Made by a program: the position numbers and the translations under genes
Notes under the pieces: generated by a model
The model's database searches: none
The model's input: only the letters and a program-made list of their open reading frames with translations
What the model was told of the DNA's origin: nothing
In this document: piece after piece, positions 25,435 to 35,431 of the stretch
How positions within the stretch are numbered: the first letter of the stretch is position 1
Layout of the letters: every line of letters starts with the position of its first letter
Assembly (NCBI GenBank): GCA_001464615.1
Contig: LNFI01000019.1
Coordinates: 1 to 64,000, forward strand
Reading direction: 5' to 3'
Length of the DNA stretch: 64,000 nt
Source: Sphingomonadales bacterium Ga0077557
GTDB lineage: Bacteria; Pseudomonadota; Alphaproteobacteria; Sphingomonadales; Sphingomonadaceae

Positions 25435-27045
25435 ATGGCTGTTCCGCCCACTCCAGCTAGCGAATCCACATCGACTAACGACCTAAAGTCCATCCTGAGC
25501 GCCGTTTCGCGAATCGGCGAAGTGCAGGATCCAGCGAACGGCAAATTGCCAGACGACGCGGACCAGCAGATTCGCGGGCTGAACATGATCAAGGTGTTCA
25601 CTACGCTCTCGCCTGCAACGCAGGGAGATGCTCAGGACGCCAAGAAGCCGAATTTGCGCAAGTTGATCCAGGATAAGATCGACGAACTTGATCGCACAAT
25701 TGCGACTGGCATTAATGACGTGCTCCACAACGAGGAATTCCAGGCGCTCGAGGCCACTTGGCGCGGGCTATCCTATCTCGTTCAAAATACCGAGACATCG
25801 ACCCGGCTGAAGCTGCGGGTGCTCGACGTTTCGAAGAAGGAATTGGCGAGCGACCTCGAAAATGCGGTCGATTTCGATCAGAGCGCCTTGTTCAAAAAGG
25901 TTTACGAAGAAGAATATGGCACGCTGGGCGGCAAACCCTATGGCTGCCTGGTCGGCGATTTCAGCTTCGACCGATCGACCCCGTCGATCAAACTGCTGAA
26001 GAACATCGCGTCGGTGGCCGCTGCCGCCCACGCGCCCTTCATCGCGCAGGCCGCTCCCGCGCTGTTCGACCTGGACGGGTTTGAAGATTTGCCCAAGCCG
26101 CGCGACCTTTCAAAAATCTTCGAATCCGCTGAGATGGCCGAATGGACCGCCTTTCGTGAAAGCGAGGATAGTCGATATGTCGCGCTGACGTTGCCGCGCG
26201 TGCTGCTCCGCCTGCCCTATGATCCGGTGCAGAACCCGGTCGAAGGTCTGACCTTCAAGGAGAAAATGGGCGACCTGACCAAGGCCGACAATACGGTATT
26301 GGATTTAACTGCCGCACCCGATTCGACCCAGCCGCCGGTCGATCCAAACACGTTGCGGCTGGTCCCCACGACGGGCAATTATCTGTGGGGCAATCCTGCC
26401 TTCATTCTGGCGCAACGCATTACCAATGCCTTTGCCCTGTATAGCTGGACGGCAGCGATCCGCGGCGTTGAGGGCGGCGGCAAGGTCGAGGATCTGCCGC
26501 TGCACAAGTTCAAATCGATCAATGGCGACAAGGCGATGATCATCCCGACCGAAGTCGCGATCACCGATCGCCGTGAAAAGGAGCTGAGCGACCAGGGCTT
26601 TATGGCGCTGGTGTATTGCAAGGACACCAATTACGCCGCCTTCTTCGGTTCACAAACCGTGAATAAACCGAAGAAATATAATCTCAGTTCTGCCAATTCG
26701 AACGCCGAATTGTCGGCGCGACTCCCCTATATCCTGAACACCTCGCGGTTTGCGCATTACATCAAGGTGATGATGCGCAACCGGATTGGCAGCTTCATGA
26801 CCAAGGAAAACGTCCAATCCTATCTGACGACGTGGATCAGCGATTATGTGCTCGACAAGGACGACGCAGGGCAGGACCTGAAGGCGAAATATCCGCTGCG
26901 CGAGGCACGGATCGATGTCGTCGATGTGCCGGGCCAACCGGGCGCGTATAGTGCGACGGTGTTCCTTCGGCCGCATTTCCAGCTTGAAGGGCTGACCGCG
27001 TCGCTGCGCCTCGTCGCGGAATTGCCTGCCGCAGCGGCCGCCTGA
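25435..27045 (+). CDS. tssC: T6SS sheath large subunit TssC
   Basis: A 536-residue protein with strong TssC/VipB features: NEEFQALEATWRGLSYLVQ, SALFKKVYEEEYGTLGGKPYG, FIAQAAPALF and ALPYDPV-type LRLPYDPVQNP, plus MMRNRIGSFMTKENVQSYL near the C-terminus. It pairs with TssB in the sheath that ClpV recycles. The ATG at 25435 follows AGAGGTG. Hcp follows after 44 bases. Confidence 0.97.
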   Translation: MAVPPTPASESTSTNDLKSILSAVSRIGEVQDPANGKLPDDADQQIRGLNMIKVFTTLSPATQGDAQDAKKPNLRKLIQDKIDELDRTIATGINDVLHNEEFQALEATWRGLSYLVQNTETSTRLKLRVLDVSKKELASDLENAVDFDQSALFKKVYEEEYGTLGGKPYGCLVGDFSFDRSTPSIKLLKNIASVAAAAHAPFIAQAAPALFDLDGFEDLPKPRDLSKIFESAEMAEWTAFRESEDSRYVALTLPRVLLRLPYDPVQNPVEGLTFKEKMGDLTKADNTVLDLTAAPDSTQPPVDPNTLRLVPTTGNYLWGNPAFILAQRITNAFALYSWTAAIRGVEGGGKVEDLPLHKFKSINGDKAMIIPTEVAITDRREKELSDQGFMALVYCKDTNYAAFFGSQTVNKPKKYNLSSANSNAELSARLPYILNTSRFAHYIKVMMRNRIGSFMTKENVQSYLTTWISDYVLDKDDAGQDLKAKYPLREARIDVVDVPGQPGAYSATVFLRPHFQLEGLTASLRLVAELPAAAAA

Positions 27046-27089
27046 AGCGCGGGCCGTATCGCATCAATCGTTGAGAAGGGGCTCGTCCG

Positions 27090-27590
27090 ATGGCCGTCAA
27101 TGTCTTCCTGAAAATTACCGAGCCGGCGATCACTGGTGAATCGACCGATTCCAAGCATGCGGGCGAAATTCAGGTGCTTTCCTGGAGCCACAGCTTCAAC
27201 CAGCCGACCAAGGCCACCCGGAGCAGTGCGGGGGGCGGCACGGTCGAACAAGCCAATCATTCCGATTTCAGCTTCTCAAAATATCTCGACACCGCGACCG
27301 ATGACCTGCTGAAATATTGCTGGAACGGCAAGCAGATCGGCAAGGCGACGCTAACTTGTTATCGCTCCGACGGGGACAATGCGGCAATCTTGTACCTCCA
27401 GGTCGATATGGAGGACGTCATTGTCAGCAACATCAGCATTGGCGGCGGCGGCGGCGACTTGCCGACGGAGAATATCTCGCTGGCCTATGGCAAGGTGACC
27501 TATACCTATAAGTCACAAAAGCCTGATACTGGCGATGCGGGTGGCGTGCAGCCTGTCTCGCACGACCTGATCAAACAAGTCGTCAGCTAA
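27090..27590 (+). CDS. hcp: T6SS inner-tube protein Hcp (TssD)
   Basis: A 166-residue Hcp with the family start (VNVFLKITEPAITGESTDSK), the VLSWSHSFNQPT strand and the loop DFSFSKYLDTATDDLLKYC, then the YTYKSQKPDTG C-terminal strand. Hcp hexamers stack into the tube that carries effectors and the VgrG spike. No effector extension is present. GAGAAGGGG lies upstream of the ATG. tssE follows after seven bases. Confidence 0.96.
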   Translation: MAVNVFLKITEPAITGESTDSKHAGEIQVLSWSHSFNQPTKATRSSAGGGTVEQANHSDFSFSKYLDTATDDLLKYCWNGKQIGKATLTCYRSDGDNAAILYLQVDMEDVIVSNISIGGGGGDLPTENISLAYGKVTYTYKSQKPDTGDAGGVQPVSHDLIKQVVS

Positions 27591-27597
27591 TTGACCC

Positions 27598-28083
27598 TTG
27601 GCGACGGCACACCAGAAATATGGTGCGACGGCGCTGCTGTTCGATCGGCTGATTCCGCGCAGGACCGGCAACGACATGGCTGCTGCCGGCATCCGCCAAG
27701 TCTATGACATTGCTGAGCTGCGGGCATCAATCGCCGAGCAGCTCGGCTGGTTGCTGAATACCCGTGTGCCAATCGATTATGAAACGCTTGATGCGCGCAC
27801 CCGCGCCGGGGTTCGCTCCACGATCGATTATGGCTTGCCCGATCTCACGGTCTATCCCGTCGGCGACCACACAGCGATGATCCGGCTGGTCGAGCATCTG
27901 CGCCAGACGATCGCGCTGTACGAACCCCGGCTGCTGCGCCCGCACATCGCCATTGTTTCCCGCGACGGGCGGGGTGACACGCTGATCGCGCAGATCGACG
28001 GCGATGTCCGCATCGGCCTGGTCGTCACCCCGGTAACGTTCACCGTGCCGATCCGCCTCAAGGGTGAGACCGATGACGGTTGA
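27598..28083 (+). CDS. tssE: T6SS baseplate protein TssE (gp25-like)
   Basis: A 161-residue protein with the gp25/lysozyme-like domain of TssE: ELRASIAEQLGWLLNTRV, RSTIDYGLPDL, then RLVEHLRQTIALYEPRLLRP and the C-terminal FTVPIRLKGE. It nucleates the sheath at the baseplate. The start is taken as TTG at 27598 because no ATG or GTG in frame precedes the conserved LLFDRLIP segment, which is typical of TssE N-termini. It overlaps tssF by 11 bases. Confidence 0.92.
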   Translation: MATAHQKYGATALLFDRLIPRRTGNDMAAAGIRQVYDIAELRASIAEQLGWLLNTRVPIDYETLDARTRAGVRSTIDYGLPDLTVYPVGDHTAMIRLVEHLRQTIALYEPRLLRPHIAIVSRDGRGDTLIAQIDGDVRIGLVVTPVTFTVPIRLKGETDDG

Positions 28084-29899
28084 TGCCGATTTTCTTCCCT
28101 ACTACCTGAAAGAAATAAGCCGTCTGCGGACCGCAGGCAGCGCGTTTGCCCAACAATATACCGATCTGGCCGGCGCGCTCGATTTCCAGAGCGCGGAAAC
28201 CGACGATCCGCAAATCGCGCGCCTCATCGATTCATTCGCCTTCCTCACCGCCAAGCTGCAGCAGCAATTCGACGCACAATTTCCCCAAATCCCGACCGCG
28301 CTGCTCGAGGCGCTTTATCCGCAACTCGTCTCGCCGATCCCGTCGATGGCGATTGCCCAGTTCAAAGTCGCAGCAAAGCAGGACCGCGCCATTGAGGGCA
28401 TCGTGGTGCCGCGTGAAACCGCGATTTTCGCAACCACTGCCACGGGCGCCGAATGTCGGTTCCGCACCGGCTTTGATTTGCCGATTTGGCCTGTGGAGGT
28501 ATCGGCCGCGCAGTTGCAATCGCCAGCGGATCTGACCTTTCTTGATGAACAGCGCGACGTTCATTGCTGCCTGCGGATCACGCTGAAATGCGTTGGTGAA
28601 AAACGCAGCTTTGCCGATTTTTCGCCCGCAACGCTGCGCTTTTATATCGATGGCGACCGCAATTCGCGGTTCCGGCTGTTTGAGCTGTTGTGCAACAATC
28701 TGATCGAGGTGGTGACCTTCCCGACGGGTGGCGGACCGGACGAGGTGCCGGGCTCGGCACCCGCCCTGACCGTCCGGCCCATCGGCCTTGATCCAGAGGA
28801 AGCAATCCTGCCCTATCCGGCAGCATCGCATCATGGATATCGTTTGCTGCAGGAGTATTTTCATTTCCCGGACAAGTTCATGTTCGTCGAACTCGGCGGC
28901 ATCTCGACCGGAATGTTGGGCGCGATGCATGAAATTGACCTGCTCTTCCTGCTCAATGCAGAGCCCGCAGAGCGCGTTTCGGTTGATGCGACGTCGCTGC
29001 GGCTGGGCTGCGTGCCGATTGCCAATCTGTTTCATCAGACCAGCGAACCGATCCGGCTCGATCATCTCAGCGTTGATTACCTGCTTGAACCCGATATTCG
29101 CGCGGCGAGCACGACAGAGGTGCACAGCGTGCTGGGGGTCAACCGATCCGCTGCGGGTACCGATCAGGCGGACGCGATCCAGCCCTATTTCGATCCCCAT
29201 CCCGATGGCGAGCAGCATGGCGCCCTGCGCTGGCTCGCGCGCCGCCATCCGGTCGCCAATCCGGCGGTTGGTGGTACCGAGGTGCAGCTGTCGTTCGTCG
29301 ATCCCGCGCTCAATCCCATGGTGCCGGCGGAGGACGTCCTGTTTGCCCAATTGCTCTGCACCAACCGGGGGCTGGCGCGACAGGTAACGCCGATGACGGG
29401 CTTCGATATCGAAGCTGACCTTCCACTCGACCGGATCCGTTGTCTCGCCAAGCCGAGCTTGCCGGTCGATCCGCCAATGGCGGGCGAAAGCCTGTGGCGG
29501 CTGGTGTCGCACCTGTCGCTCAACAAATTGACGTTGCGGGGCGGGGAAGACAATCTCGCCGCGCTCAAGCAGATCCTTTTCCTGTACAGTGGTGAGGACG
29601 AGAACTCGCGCAAACGGCGTCAGATTGATGGCATCGATTCACTCCGCACCCGGTCGATCGTGCGGCGCATCGGCGATCGGCAATGGCGCGGTTTCATTCG
29701 TGGCACTGAGATTATCCTCACCTTCAAAGAAGAAAATTTCGTCAGCAGTAGTGCCTTCCTGCTGGGATCAGTGCTCGACCGCTTCTTTGCGCTATATGCC
29801 GGCGTGAACAGCTTTACTGAGCTGGTGATTCGCCGCACAAATCTGGAGGAGGATTGGAAACGATGGCCAGCACGCGCGGGGGACAGACAGATCATCTGA
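28073..29899 (+). CDS. tssF: T6SS baseplate protein TssF
   Basis: A 608-residue protein starting DADFLPYYLKEISRLRTAGSA, the highly conserved TssF/VasA N-terminus. ARLIDSFAFLTAKLQQQFD, EALYPQLVSPIPSMAIAQF and the late SLNKLTLRGGEDNLAALKQ and FIRGTEIILTF segments are all typical. It forms the baseplate wedge with TssG and TssK. The ATG at 28073 lies inside the tssE end; a GTG nine bases earlier is less likely. It overlaps tssG by 37 bases. Confidence 0.96.
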   Translation: MTVDADFLPYYLKEISRLRTAGSAFAQQYTDLAGALDFQSAETDDPQIARLIDSFAFLTAKLQQQFDAQFPQIPTALLEALYPQLVSPIPSMAIAQFKVAAKQDRAIEGIVVPRETAIFATTATGAECRFRTGFDLPIWPVEVSAAQLQSPADLTFLDEQRDVHCCLRITLKCVGEKRSFADFSPATLRFYIDGDRNSRFRLFELLCNNLIEVVTFPTGGGPDEVPGSAPALTVRPIGLDPEEAILPYPAASHHGYRLLQEYFHFPDKFMFVELGGISTGMLGAMHEIDLLFLLNAEPAERVSVDATSLRLGCVPIANLFHQTSEPIRLDHLSVDYLLEPDIRAASTTEVHSVLGVNRSAAGTDQADAIQPYFDPHPDGEQHGALRWLARRHPVANPAVGGTEVQLSFVDPALNPMVPAEDVLFAQLLCTNRGLARQVTPMTGFDIEADLPLDRIRCLAKPSLPVDPPMAGESLWRLVSHLSLNKLTLRGGEDNLAALKQILFLYSGEDENSRKRRQIDGIDSLRTRSIVRRIGDRQWRGFIRGTEIILTFKEENFVSSSAFLLGSVLDRFFALYAGVNSFTELVIRRTNLEEDWKRWPARAGDRQII

Positions 29900-30918
29900 T
29901 CGACCTCCTGCGCCGAGAGCCGTACCGTTTCGACAGTCGGCAGGCGCTGCGCGTGCTCGAGATTCGGCAGCGCAGGGTGGAAGGCCCAGATGTTGCATTT
30001 CGCAGCAGTATGAGCCTGTCCTTCCCGGTCAGCCCTATCGAAACGGTGGTCGTGCCTGAAGAAACCGGCTCGCCACCGGTCATCACCGTCAGCTTCCTGG
30101 GGCTTGGCGGCGCGACCGGGCCATTGCCAGCGCCGTATACCGAACATCTGAATGCAGCGACGCGGCGTGGCATTACCGCCGGGCGCGACTTTCTCGATAT
30201 CTTCAACAACCGGCTCGTGATGTCGGCGATGAACCTGGCCAAATTGTTTAGCCCGGCGATTCAGGCAGGGCGTCCGCAAGAATCGAGCCTTGCCAAGCAA
30301 CTTTATGCGCTGCTCGGCCTGGGGACGCCGGGTATCCTAGAGACCATTCCTAATCTGGCGCCGACGCTGCTGCCGCTTGCTGCGCTGATCAACCAGCGCC
30401 CGCTTAGCGCGCATGCAATCGAGCGCGCGGTGACCAGCCAATTCGGCGTCCCGGCCCGTGTGAAGCCGTTTCGCGGGGCATGGCTGCGCGTTTCGCGGCA
30501 GCAACGCACCAGCATCGGGAAAATGGGGCGTAACCAGCGGCTCGGCATGGATGCGATGCTGGGCGGCAAGCTATGGGATCAATCAGCCAATATCACGCTG
30601 ACGCTTGGGCCGATGTCGCTCGATGCTGCAGAGCGGTTCCTGCCGGGGCAGACAGCGCCAAAGGATAGCGTGCAGCCGCGATTGGCGGCGCTGGTCAATT
30701 TCCTGGTGGATGGCGATGTCGGCGTCGGTACGCGGCTGATCGTCGATCCCGATACCCTCCGCCCGAGCAGGCTGACGGCCGCGCAACCCATGCGGCTGGG
30801 CTGGACATCGTGGTTGCGCAGCGACAGCCCGGCAGAGGCGAATGTCATGCAACAGGCGCAACCGGTGATTGCGCTTCGCCCGGGCGTTGCGCTGCGGTCA
30901 CGGCCCCGCCGCGCGTGA
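29863..30918 (+). CDS. tssG: T6SS baseplate protein TssG
   Basis: A 351-residue protein with the TssG/VasB pattern: LLRREPYRFDSRQALRVLE near the start, the VSFLGLGGATGPLPAPYTEH motif and DFLDIFNNRLVMSAMNL. It completes the TssFG baseplate wedge. The ATG at 29863 sits 10 bases after GGAGGA, better spaced than the TTG at 29854. It overlaps tssF in front and tssH behind (GTGA). Confidence 0.95.
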   Translation: MASTRGGQTDHLIDLLRREPYRFDSRQALRVLEIRQRRVEGPDVAFRSSMSLSFPVSPIETVVVPEETGSPPVITVSFLGLGGATGPLPAPYTEHLNAATRRGITAGRDFLDIFNNRLVMSAMNLAKLFSPAIQAGRPQESSLAKQLYALLGLGTPGILETIPNLAPTLLPLAALINQRPLSAHAIERAVTSQFGVPARVKPFRGAWLRVSRQQRTSIGKMGRNQRLGMDAMLGGKLWDQSANITLTLGPMSLDAAERFLPGQTAPKDSVQPRLAALVNFLVDGDVGVGTRLIVDPDTLRPSRLTAAQPMRLGWTSWLRSDSPAEANVMQQAQPVIALRPGVALRSRPRRA

Positions 30919-33512
30919 TCGCGCTGAAGCCGCTGATCGGCAAACTGAGCCGCACCTGCCGCGCCGCGCTGGAACGGGCCGCCGAGCAGGCACTGCAGCA
31001 CGGCCATTACGCGGTTGAGATCGAACATCTCCTGATCGAACTGATGCAAGACCCCGGCGCGGACATCGCCCGCGCGCTCCATTCGTACGCGATCGACGGC
31101 GAGCGTTTGCTGGGCGAATTGCGGCGGGCGCTGTCGCGACTGGCAGTCGGCAATGCCGAAAATCCGGGCGTTTCAGCTGAATTGGCGATGGCCATCGAAA
31201 CCGCCTGGGCAGTCGCATCAATCGATCTGGACGCGCGCGCGATCAGCTCGGCCTGCCTGCTCCGTGCGGTGATCGAGGATAATCGGTTGCGCGATCGGTT
31301 GCTGGCTGCGGCGTCGCAGCTGGCTGAAGTCCCGCGCCAACGGTTGGCAGACGACCTTGCCGCAATCGTTGCCGATGGCCATGAAGGGCCGGGCATGGCG
31401 GTGGCCGAGCATCGTGGCCAACTGATCGTCGATCCTGGCGCGGTCGGCGGAAATGGTCCGGCGCTTGCCGCTTACACTGTAGACCTGACTGCGGCCGCGC
31501 GCGCCAACACGCTTGACCCGGTGATCGGGCGCGACGCGGAGATCGACCAGCTGATCGAAATCCTGATGCGGCGGCAGCAGAATAATCCGATCCTGACCGG
31601 CGACGCAGGCGTCGGCAAGACAGCGATTGTCGAGGGGTTTGCGCGCCGCGTTGCGGCGGGGCAGGTGCCTGACGCGCTTGCTGGCGTAGCCGTGCTGACG
31701 CTTGACCTTGGCTTGCTGCAAGCAGGCGCGAGCGTGCAGGGCGCGTTCGAGCAACGCCTGCGTTCGGTGATTGAGGAAGTGAGCGGCGCGCCTGAGGCGA
31801 TCATCCTGTTCATCGATGAGGCGCATATGCTGATCGGCGCTGGCGGGGCGGCGGGGATGGGCGATGCGGCCAATCTGCTGAAGCCAGCGCTCGCGCGCGG
31901 CGGGTTGCGGACAATCGCGGCGACGACATGGAGCGAATATAAGCGCTATTTCGAAAAGGACGCAGCCCTTGCGCGCCGCTTCCAGCCGATAAAGGTCGAT
32001 CCGCCGAGTCTGGAGACGACGATCATCATCCTGCGTCATCTGGCGGCGATGCTTGAGGCATTCCACGGCGTGAGGATCGGCGAGGATGCGATTGCCGGTG
32101 CAGCCACGCTGTCGCAGCGCTACATCACCGACCGGCAATTGCCCGACAAGGCGATCAATGTGCTCGACACTGCCTGCGCGCGCGTGGCCATCGCGCAGGC
32201 GTGCCGCCCTGCCGCGCTAGAGGCGGCCGATTTGCGGTGCAGCGATCTGGATGCCGAGATCGTCCGGCTGGAGGCTGATCCGACCGCCGGCCCAGCCCGC
32301 GACGAGCAGCTCGAATTGCTTGGGTTGGATCGCGTGGCGGCGCAGGATGCGCGCGACGCCATTGCCACGCGCTGGGAACAGGAACGCTATACCTTTGACC
32401 GGATCCGCGCGATCGAAAGCGACGGCGTCGGTCCTGCCAATGAGTCCGCCCTGCAGGGGCTGCACCTCGAACTCGCCGAAATCCAGCAGGATGCGCCGTT
32501 CATCCCGGTTGCGGTCGATCGGCGCGCCGTCGCTCAGATCGTGTCCAGCTGGACCGGTGTCCCCCTCGCGGCGATCCTCGGCCATGCCAGCCTGGCGACG
32601 GGAGATTTAAAGGCGAAGATGGCGGAGCGGATTGTCGGGCAGGAGGCCGCGCTCGATACCATCGCACGGCGGGTGCAGACCTTCCAGGCCGGGCTGGCCG
32701 ATCCCGAAAAGCCGACCGGCGTCTTTCTGCTCTGCGGGCCAAGCGGCGTGGGCAAGACAGAGACCGCGCTGGCATTGGCTGAATTGCTCTTCGGCGGCCC
32801 CCGGGCGTTGATCACGGTGAATATGTCGGAATATCAGGAGGCGCATTCCGTGTCCGGCCTGAAGGGCGCGCCGCCTGGCTATGTTGGCTATGGCAAGGGC
32901 GGCGTGCTGACCGAGGCGGTTCGGCGCCAGCCCTATTCGGTGGTGCTGCTCGACGAGGTCGAAAAGGCGCATCCCGATGTGATGGAGCTATTCTATCAGG
33001 TGTTCGATCGCGGGGTGATCGAGGATAGCGAGGGCGTCGCGATCGACTTCACTCATACGCTGATCTTGCTGACCTCCAATGTCGGCACCGATCTGCTCGC
33101 TGGTGCGCCGCCGCCGGGTGGCGAGGCGGCATTGACGAAGGCACTCCATACCGAGCTGCTCCGCCATTTCGCGCCCGCCTTTCTCGCACGATTGGTGGTC
33201 GTGCCCTATCATCCGCTCGCCATTGCCGATATCCGCGCCATTGTTCGGCTGAAGCTTGCGCGCATTCGCGAGCGCTTCACCACCGCGCGGCGCGGGGAGT
33301 TGACCTATAGCGACGACGTCGTCGCCGTGATCGCGCGGCAGGCCGGTGTCGCCGATGGGGGCGCGCGCAGCGTGGACGCGATCATCGCGCACCAGATCTT
33401 GCCCGAGCTATCGCGCCGCTTGCTTGACCGGATGATCGAACCGGGGGTCGTCCAGAACGTCCATATCTCCGTCAGCCTCGACGGGCGGCTGCGGATCGAG
33501 ATCGACCGATGA
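30915..33512 (+). CDS. tssH: T6SS AAA+ ATPase TssH (ClpV)
   Basis: An 865-residue ClpB/ClpV-type unfoldase. The N-domain (about 1-150) is followed by a first AAA+ module with Walker A GDAGVGKTA and Walker B ILFIDEAH, and a second with GPSGVGKTE and VVLLDEVEKAHPDV. The short middle domain lacks a full ClpB-type coiled coil, as expected for ClpV. It disassembles contracted TssBC sheath. The GTG at 30915 overlaps the tssG stop and starts the conserved IALKPLIGKLSRTCRAALE helix. It overlaps vgrG by four bases. Confidence 0.96.
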   Translation: MIALKPLIGKLSRTCRAALERAAEQALQHGHYAVEIEHLLIELMQDPGADIARALHSYAIDGERLLGELRRALSRLAVGNAENPGVSAELAMAIETAWAVASIDLDARAISSACLLRAVIEDNRLRDRLLAAASQLAEVPRQRLADDLAAIVADGHEGPGMAVAEHRGQLIVDPGAVGGNGPALAAYTVDLTAAARANTLDPVIGRDAEIDQLIEILMRRQQNNPILTGDAGVGKTAIVEGFARRVAAGQVPDALAGVAVLTLDLGLLQAGASVQGAFEQRLRSVIEEVSGAPEAIILFIDEAHMLIGAGGAAGMGDAANLLKPALARGGLRTIAATTWSEYKRYFEKDAALARRFQPIKVDPPSLETTIIILRHLAAMLEAFHGVRIGEDAIAGAATLSQRYITDRQLPDKAINVLDTACARVAIAQACRPAALEAADLRCSDLDAEIVRLEADPTAGPARDEQLELLGLDRVAAQDARDAIATRWEQERYTFDRIRAIESDGVGPANESALQGLHLELAEIQQDAPFIPVAVDRRAVAQIVSSWTGVPLAAILGHASLATGDLKAKMAERIVGQEAALDTIARRVQTFQAGLADPEKPTGVFLLCGPSGVGKTETALALAELLFGGPRALITVNMSEYQEAHSVSGLKGAPPGYVGYGKGGVLTEAVRRQPYSVVLLDEVEKAHPDVMELFYQVFDRGVIEDSEGVAIDFTHTLILLTSNVGTDLLAGAPPPGGEAALTKALHTELLRHFAPAFLARLVVVPYHPLAIADIRAIVRLKLARIRERFTTARRGELTYSDDVVAVIARQAGVADGGARSVDAIIAHQILPELSRRLLDRMIEPGVVQNVHISVSLDGRLRIEIDR

Positions 33513-35398
33513 GCGATCCGCATTGGTCGCTGGAAGTATCGACGCCGCTCGGCGCGACCGCGCTGACATTGGTTTCGTTCGAGGGCAGCGAGCGCATTTC
33601 CGAACCGTTTGCCTTCACGCTGGAGGCGAAGACCAGCATCGCTTTTGTTGATCCCAAAAAGCTGATCGGCAAGCCCGCCGACGTGACGCTGCGTGGCGGG
33701 GACGGGGAGCAGCGCACCTTTAACGGCATTGTCGCGCGGCTGACCCAGGGCAGTTCGCTGTGCACGCTCGAACTGCGGCCCTGGCTGTGGATGCTGACGT
33801 TATCGCGCAACAATCGCATCTTCCAAAAACTCGCCATTCCGGACATCGTGAAAAAGGTGTTTGCGGATTATGACGTCGCGGCGATGCGCAATGATCTGGT
33901 GCTCAGTTACGCCAAGATCGACTATTGCGTGCAATATGGCGAATCCGATTTCGCCTTTGTCAGTCGGTTGATGGAAGCCGCCGGCATCGCCTATTATTTC
34001 GAGCAGAAGCCCGGCCGGCACACCATGGTGCTGGTCGACGATCCCGCCAAATTCGCTGCCTGCCCGCATGCCGCGTCGGTGCCGTGGCTGTCGCTTGGCA
34101 GCGGCAATGACTGGCTGTCGGATGCGCGGATTGAAGATGCCATGCTTGAACAGCGCACGGTGCCCGATGGATTCAAGGCGACCGACTATAATTTCGTCAC
34201 CCCCGCGACCGCGCTGCTGACCACCGCTGGCAAGGGCAAGGTCTATGAATATCCCGGCGGGTTCACGCTGAAGGCCGATGCCGATGCGACCTCGAAACGA
34301 CGGGCTGAGGAATTGGCCGCGCTGGAAATGCTGCTGCACGGCGGATCGCCGCTGCGGCATCTGGCGAGCGGCACCGCCTTCACGCTGACGGGTCACCCGG
34401 CCACCGAGTTCAACAAGAAATATGTGCTGCTCGAAGTCGTCCACCGCGCCGAGCGACGCAGCTATAGCAACCGCTTTTCGGCCTTCCCGGCGAGCGTGCC
34501 GTTCCGCCCGCCGCGCAGCACCCCCCGCCCGCGCATCGCTGGATCGCAGACTGCAATCGTCGTCGGCCCGTCGGGGAAGGAAATCTGGACCGACGAATAT
34601 GGTCGGATCAAGGTGCAGTTCCACTGGGACCAGCTTGGCCAGAAGGACGCCGACAGCTCGTGCTGGGTGCGCGTTGCGCAAAGCTGGTCGGGCAAAAGCT
34701 GGGGCGCGTTCAGTCTGCCGCGCGTGGGGCAGGAGGTCGTTGTCAGCTTCCTGGAGGGCGATCCCGATCGGCCGCTCGTCACCGGCTGCATCTATAATGG
34801 CGACAATCCGGTGCCCTATGCGCTGCCCGACAACCAGACCCGCAGCACGATGAAGACGCAATCATCGCCCAGCGCCACTGGCTTCAACGAACTGCGTTTC
34901 GAGGACAAGGCGGGCGAGGAGGAGGTGTTCGTCCAGGCGCAGAAAGACCTGAACATCACCGTGCTCAACAATGCGACCGAAACGGTGAAGCAGGACCGGA
35001 CGGTGACGGTGCAGGAAGGCAATGACGCTTTCACGGTGAGCAAAGGGAATTGGACGACCTCGGTCGCCACGGGCGATGCGACGCATGGCGTGAAAGGCAA
35101 TTCGACCATCACCATCGACGGCGACGCCGCCGAAACCGTGAAGGGGGATGCGAAGCAGACCGTGTCGGGCAATCTGACGATCAACGTCACCGGCAACGTC
35201 ACGATCAAGGCGAGCGGCAACGTCGCGGTGGAATCGGGCACGGGGATGACGATCAAGGGCGGGACGAGCGTCGCGATCGAAGCGGGAACGGCGCTGACGC
35301 TGAAGGGCGCAACCGTGGAGCTAAAGGCCAGCACGAGCGGATCGTTCAACGGCGGCGCGATGCTGGAGCTGAAGGGGGGGCTGGTGAAGTTGAATTGA
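33509..35398 (+). CDS. vgrG: T6SS spike protein VgrG (TssI)
   Basis: A 629-residue protein. The gp27-like part (about 1-340) and the gp5 OB-fold (WTDEYGRIKVQFHWDQLGQ, then CWVRVAQSWSGKSWGA and PRVGQEVVVSFLEGDPDRP) are plain. A C-terminal beta-helix of short VTVQEG/ITIDGD-type repeats ends LKGGLVKLN. There is no toxin extension, so it is a structural spike, probably tipped by the PAAR-like protein. It ends the T6SS operon and converges on the DUF4157 effector operon with a 33-base gap. Confidence 0.97.
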   Translation: MSDPHWSLEVSTPLGATALTLVSFEGSERISEPFAFTLEAKTSIAFVDPKKLIGKPADVTLRGGDGEQRTFNGIVARLTQGSSLCTLELRPWLWMLTLSRNNRIFQKLAIPDIVKKVFADYDVAAMRNDLVLSYAKIDYCVQYGESDFAFVSRLMEAAGIAYYFEQKPGRHTMVLVDDPAKFAACPHAASVPWLSLGSGNDWLSDARIEDAMLEQRTVPDGFKATDYNFVTPATALLTTAGKGKVYEYPGGFTLKADADATSKRRAEELAALEMLLHGGSPLRHLASGTAFTLTGHPATEFNKKYVLLEVVHRAERRSYSNRFSAFPASVPFRPPRSTPRPRIAGSQTAIVVGPSGKEIWTDEYGRIKVQFHWDQLGQKDADSSCWVRVAQSWSGKSWGAFSLPRVGQEVVVSFLEGDPDRPLVTGCIYNGDNPVPYALPDNQTRSTMKTQSSPSATGFNELRFEDKAGEEEVFVQAQKDLNITVLNNATETVKQDRTVTVQEGNDAFTVSKGNWTTSVATGDATHGVKGNSTITIDGDAAETVKGDAKQTVSGNLTINVTGNVTIKASGNVAVESGTGMTIKGGTSVAIEAGTALTLKGATVELKASTSGSFNGGAMLELKGGLVKLN

Positions 35399-35431
35399 GG
35401 CGCAGTGGGTGATGCCGCGCCTATCGCCAGC

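Noticed and set aside
28232..29512. 426-codon minus-strand open frame inside tssF
   Set aside because: It is antisense to a strongly conserved tssF and has no motif or ribosome site; long antisense frames are expected at this GC content.
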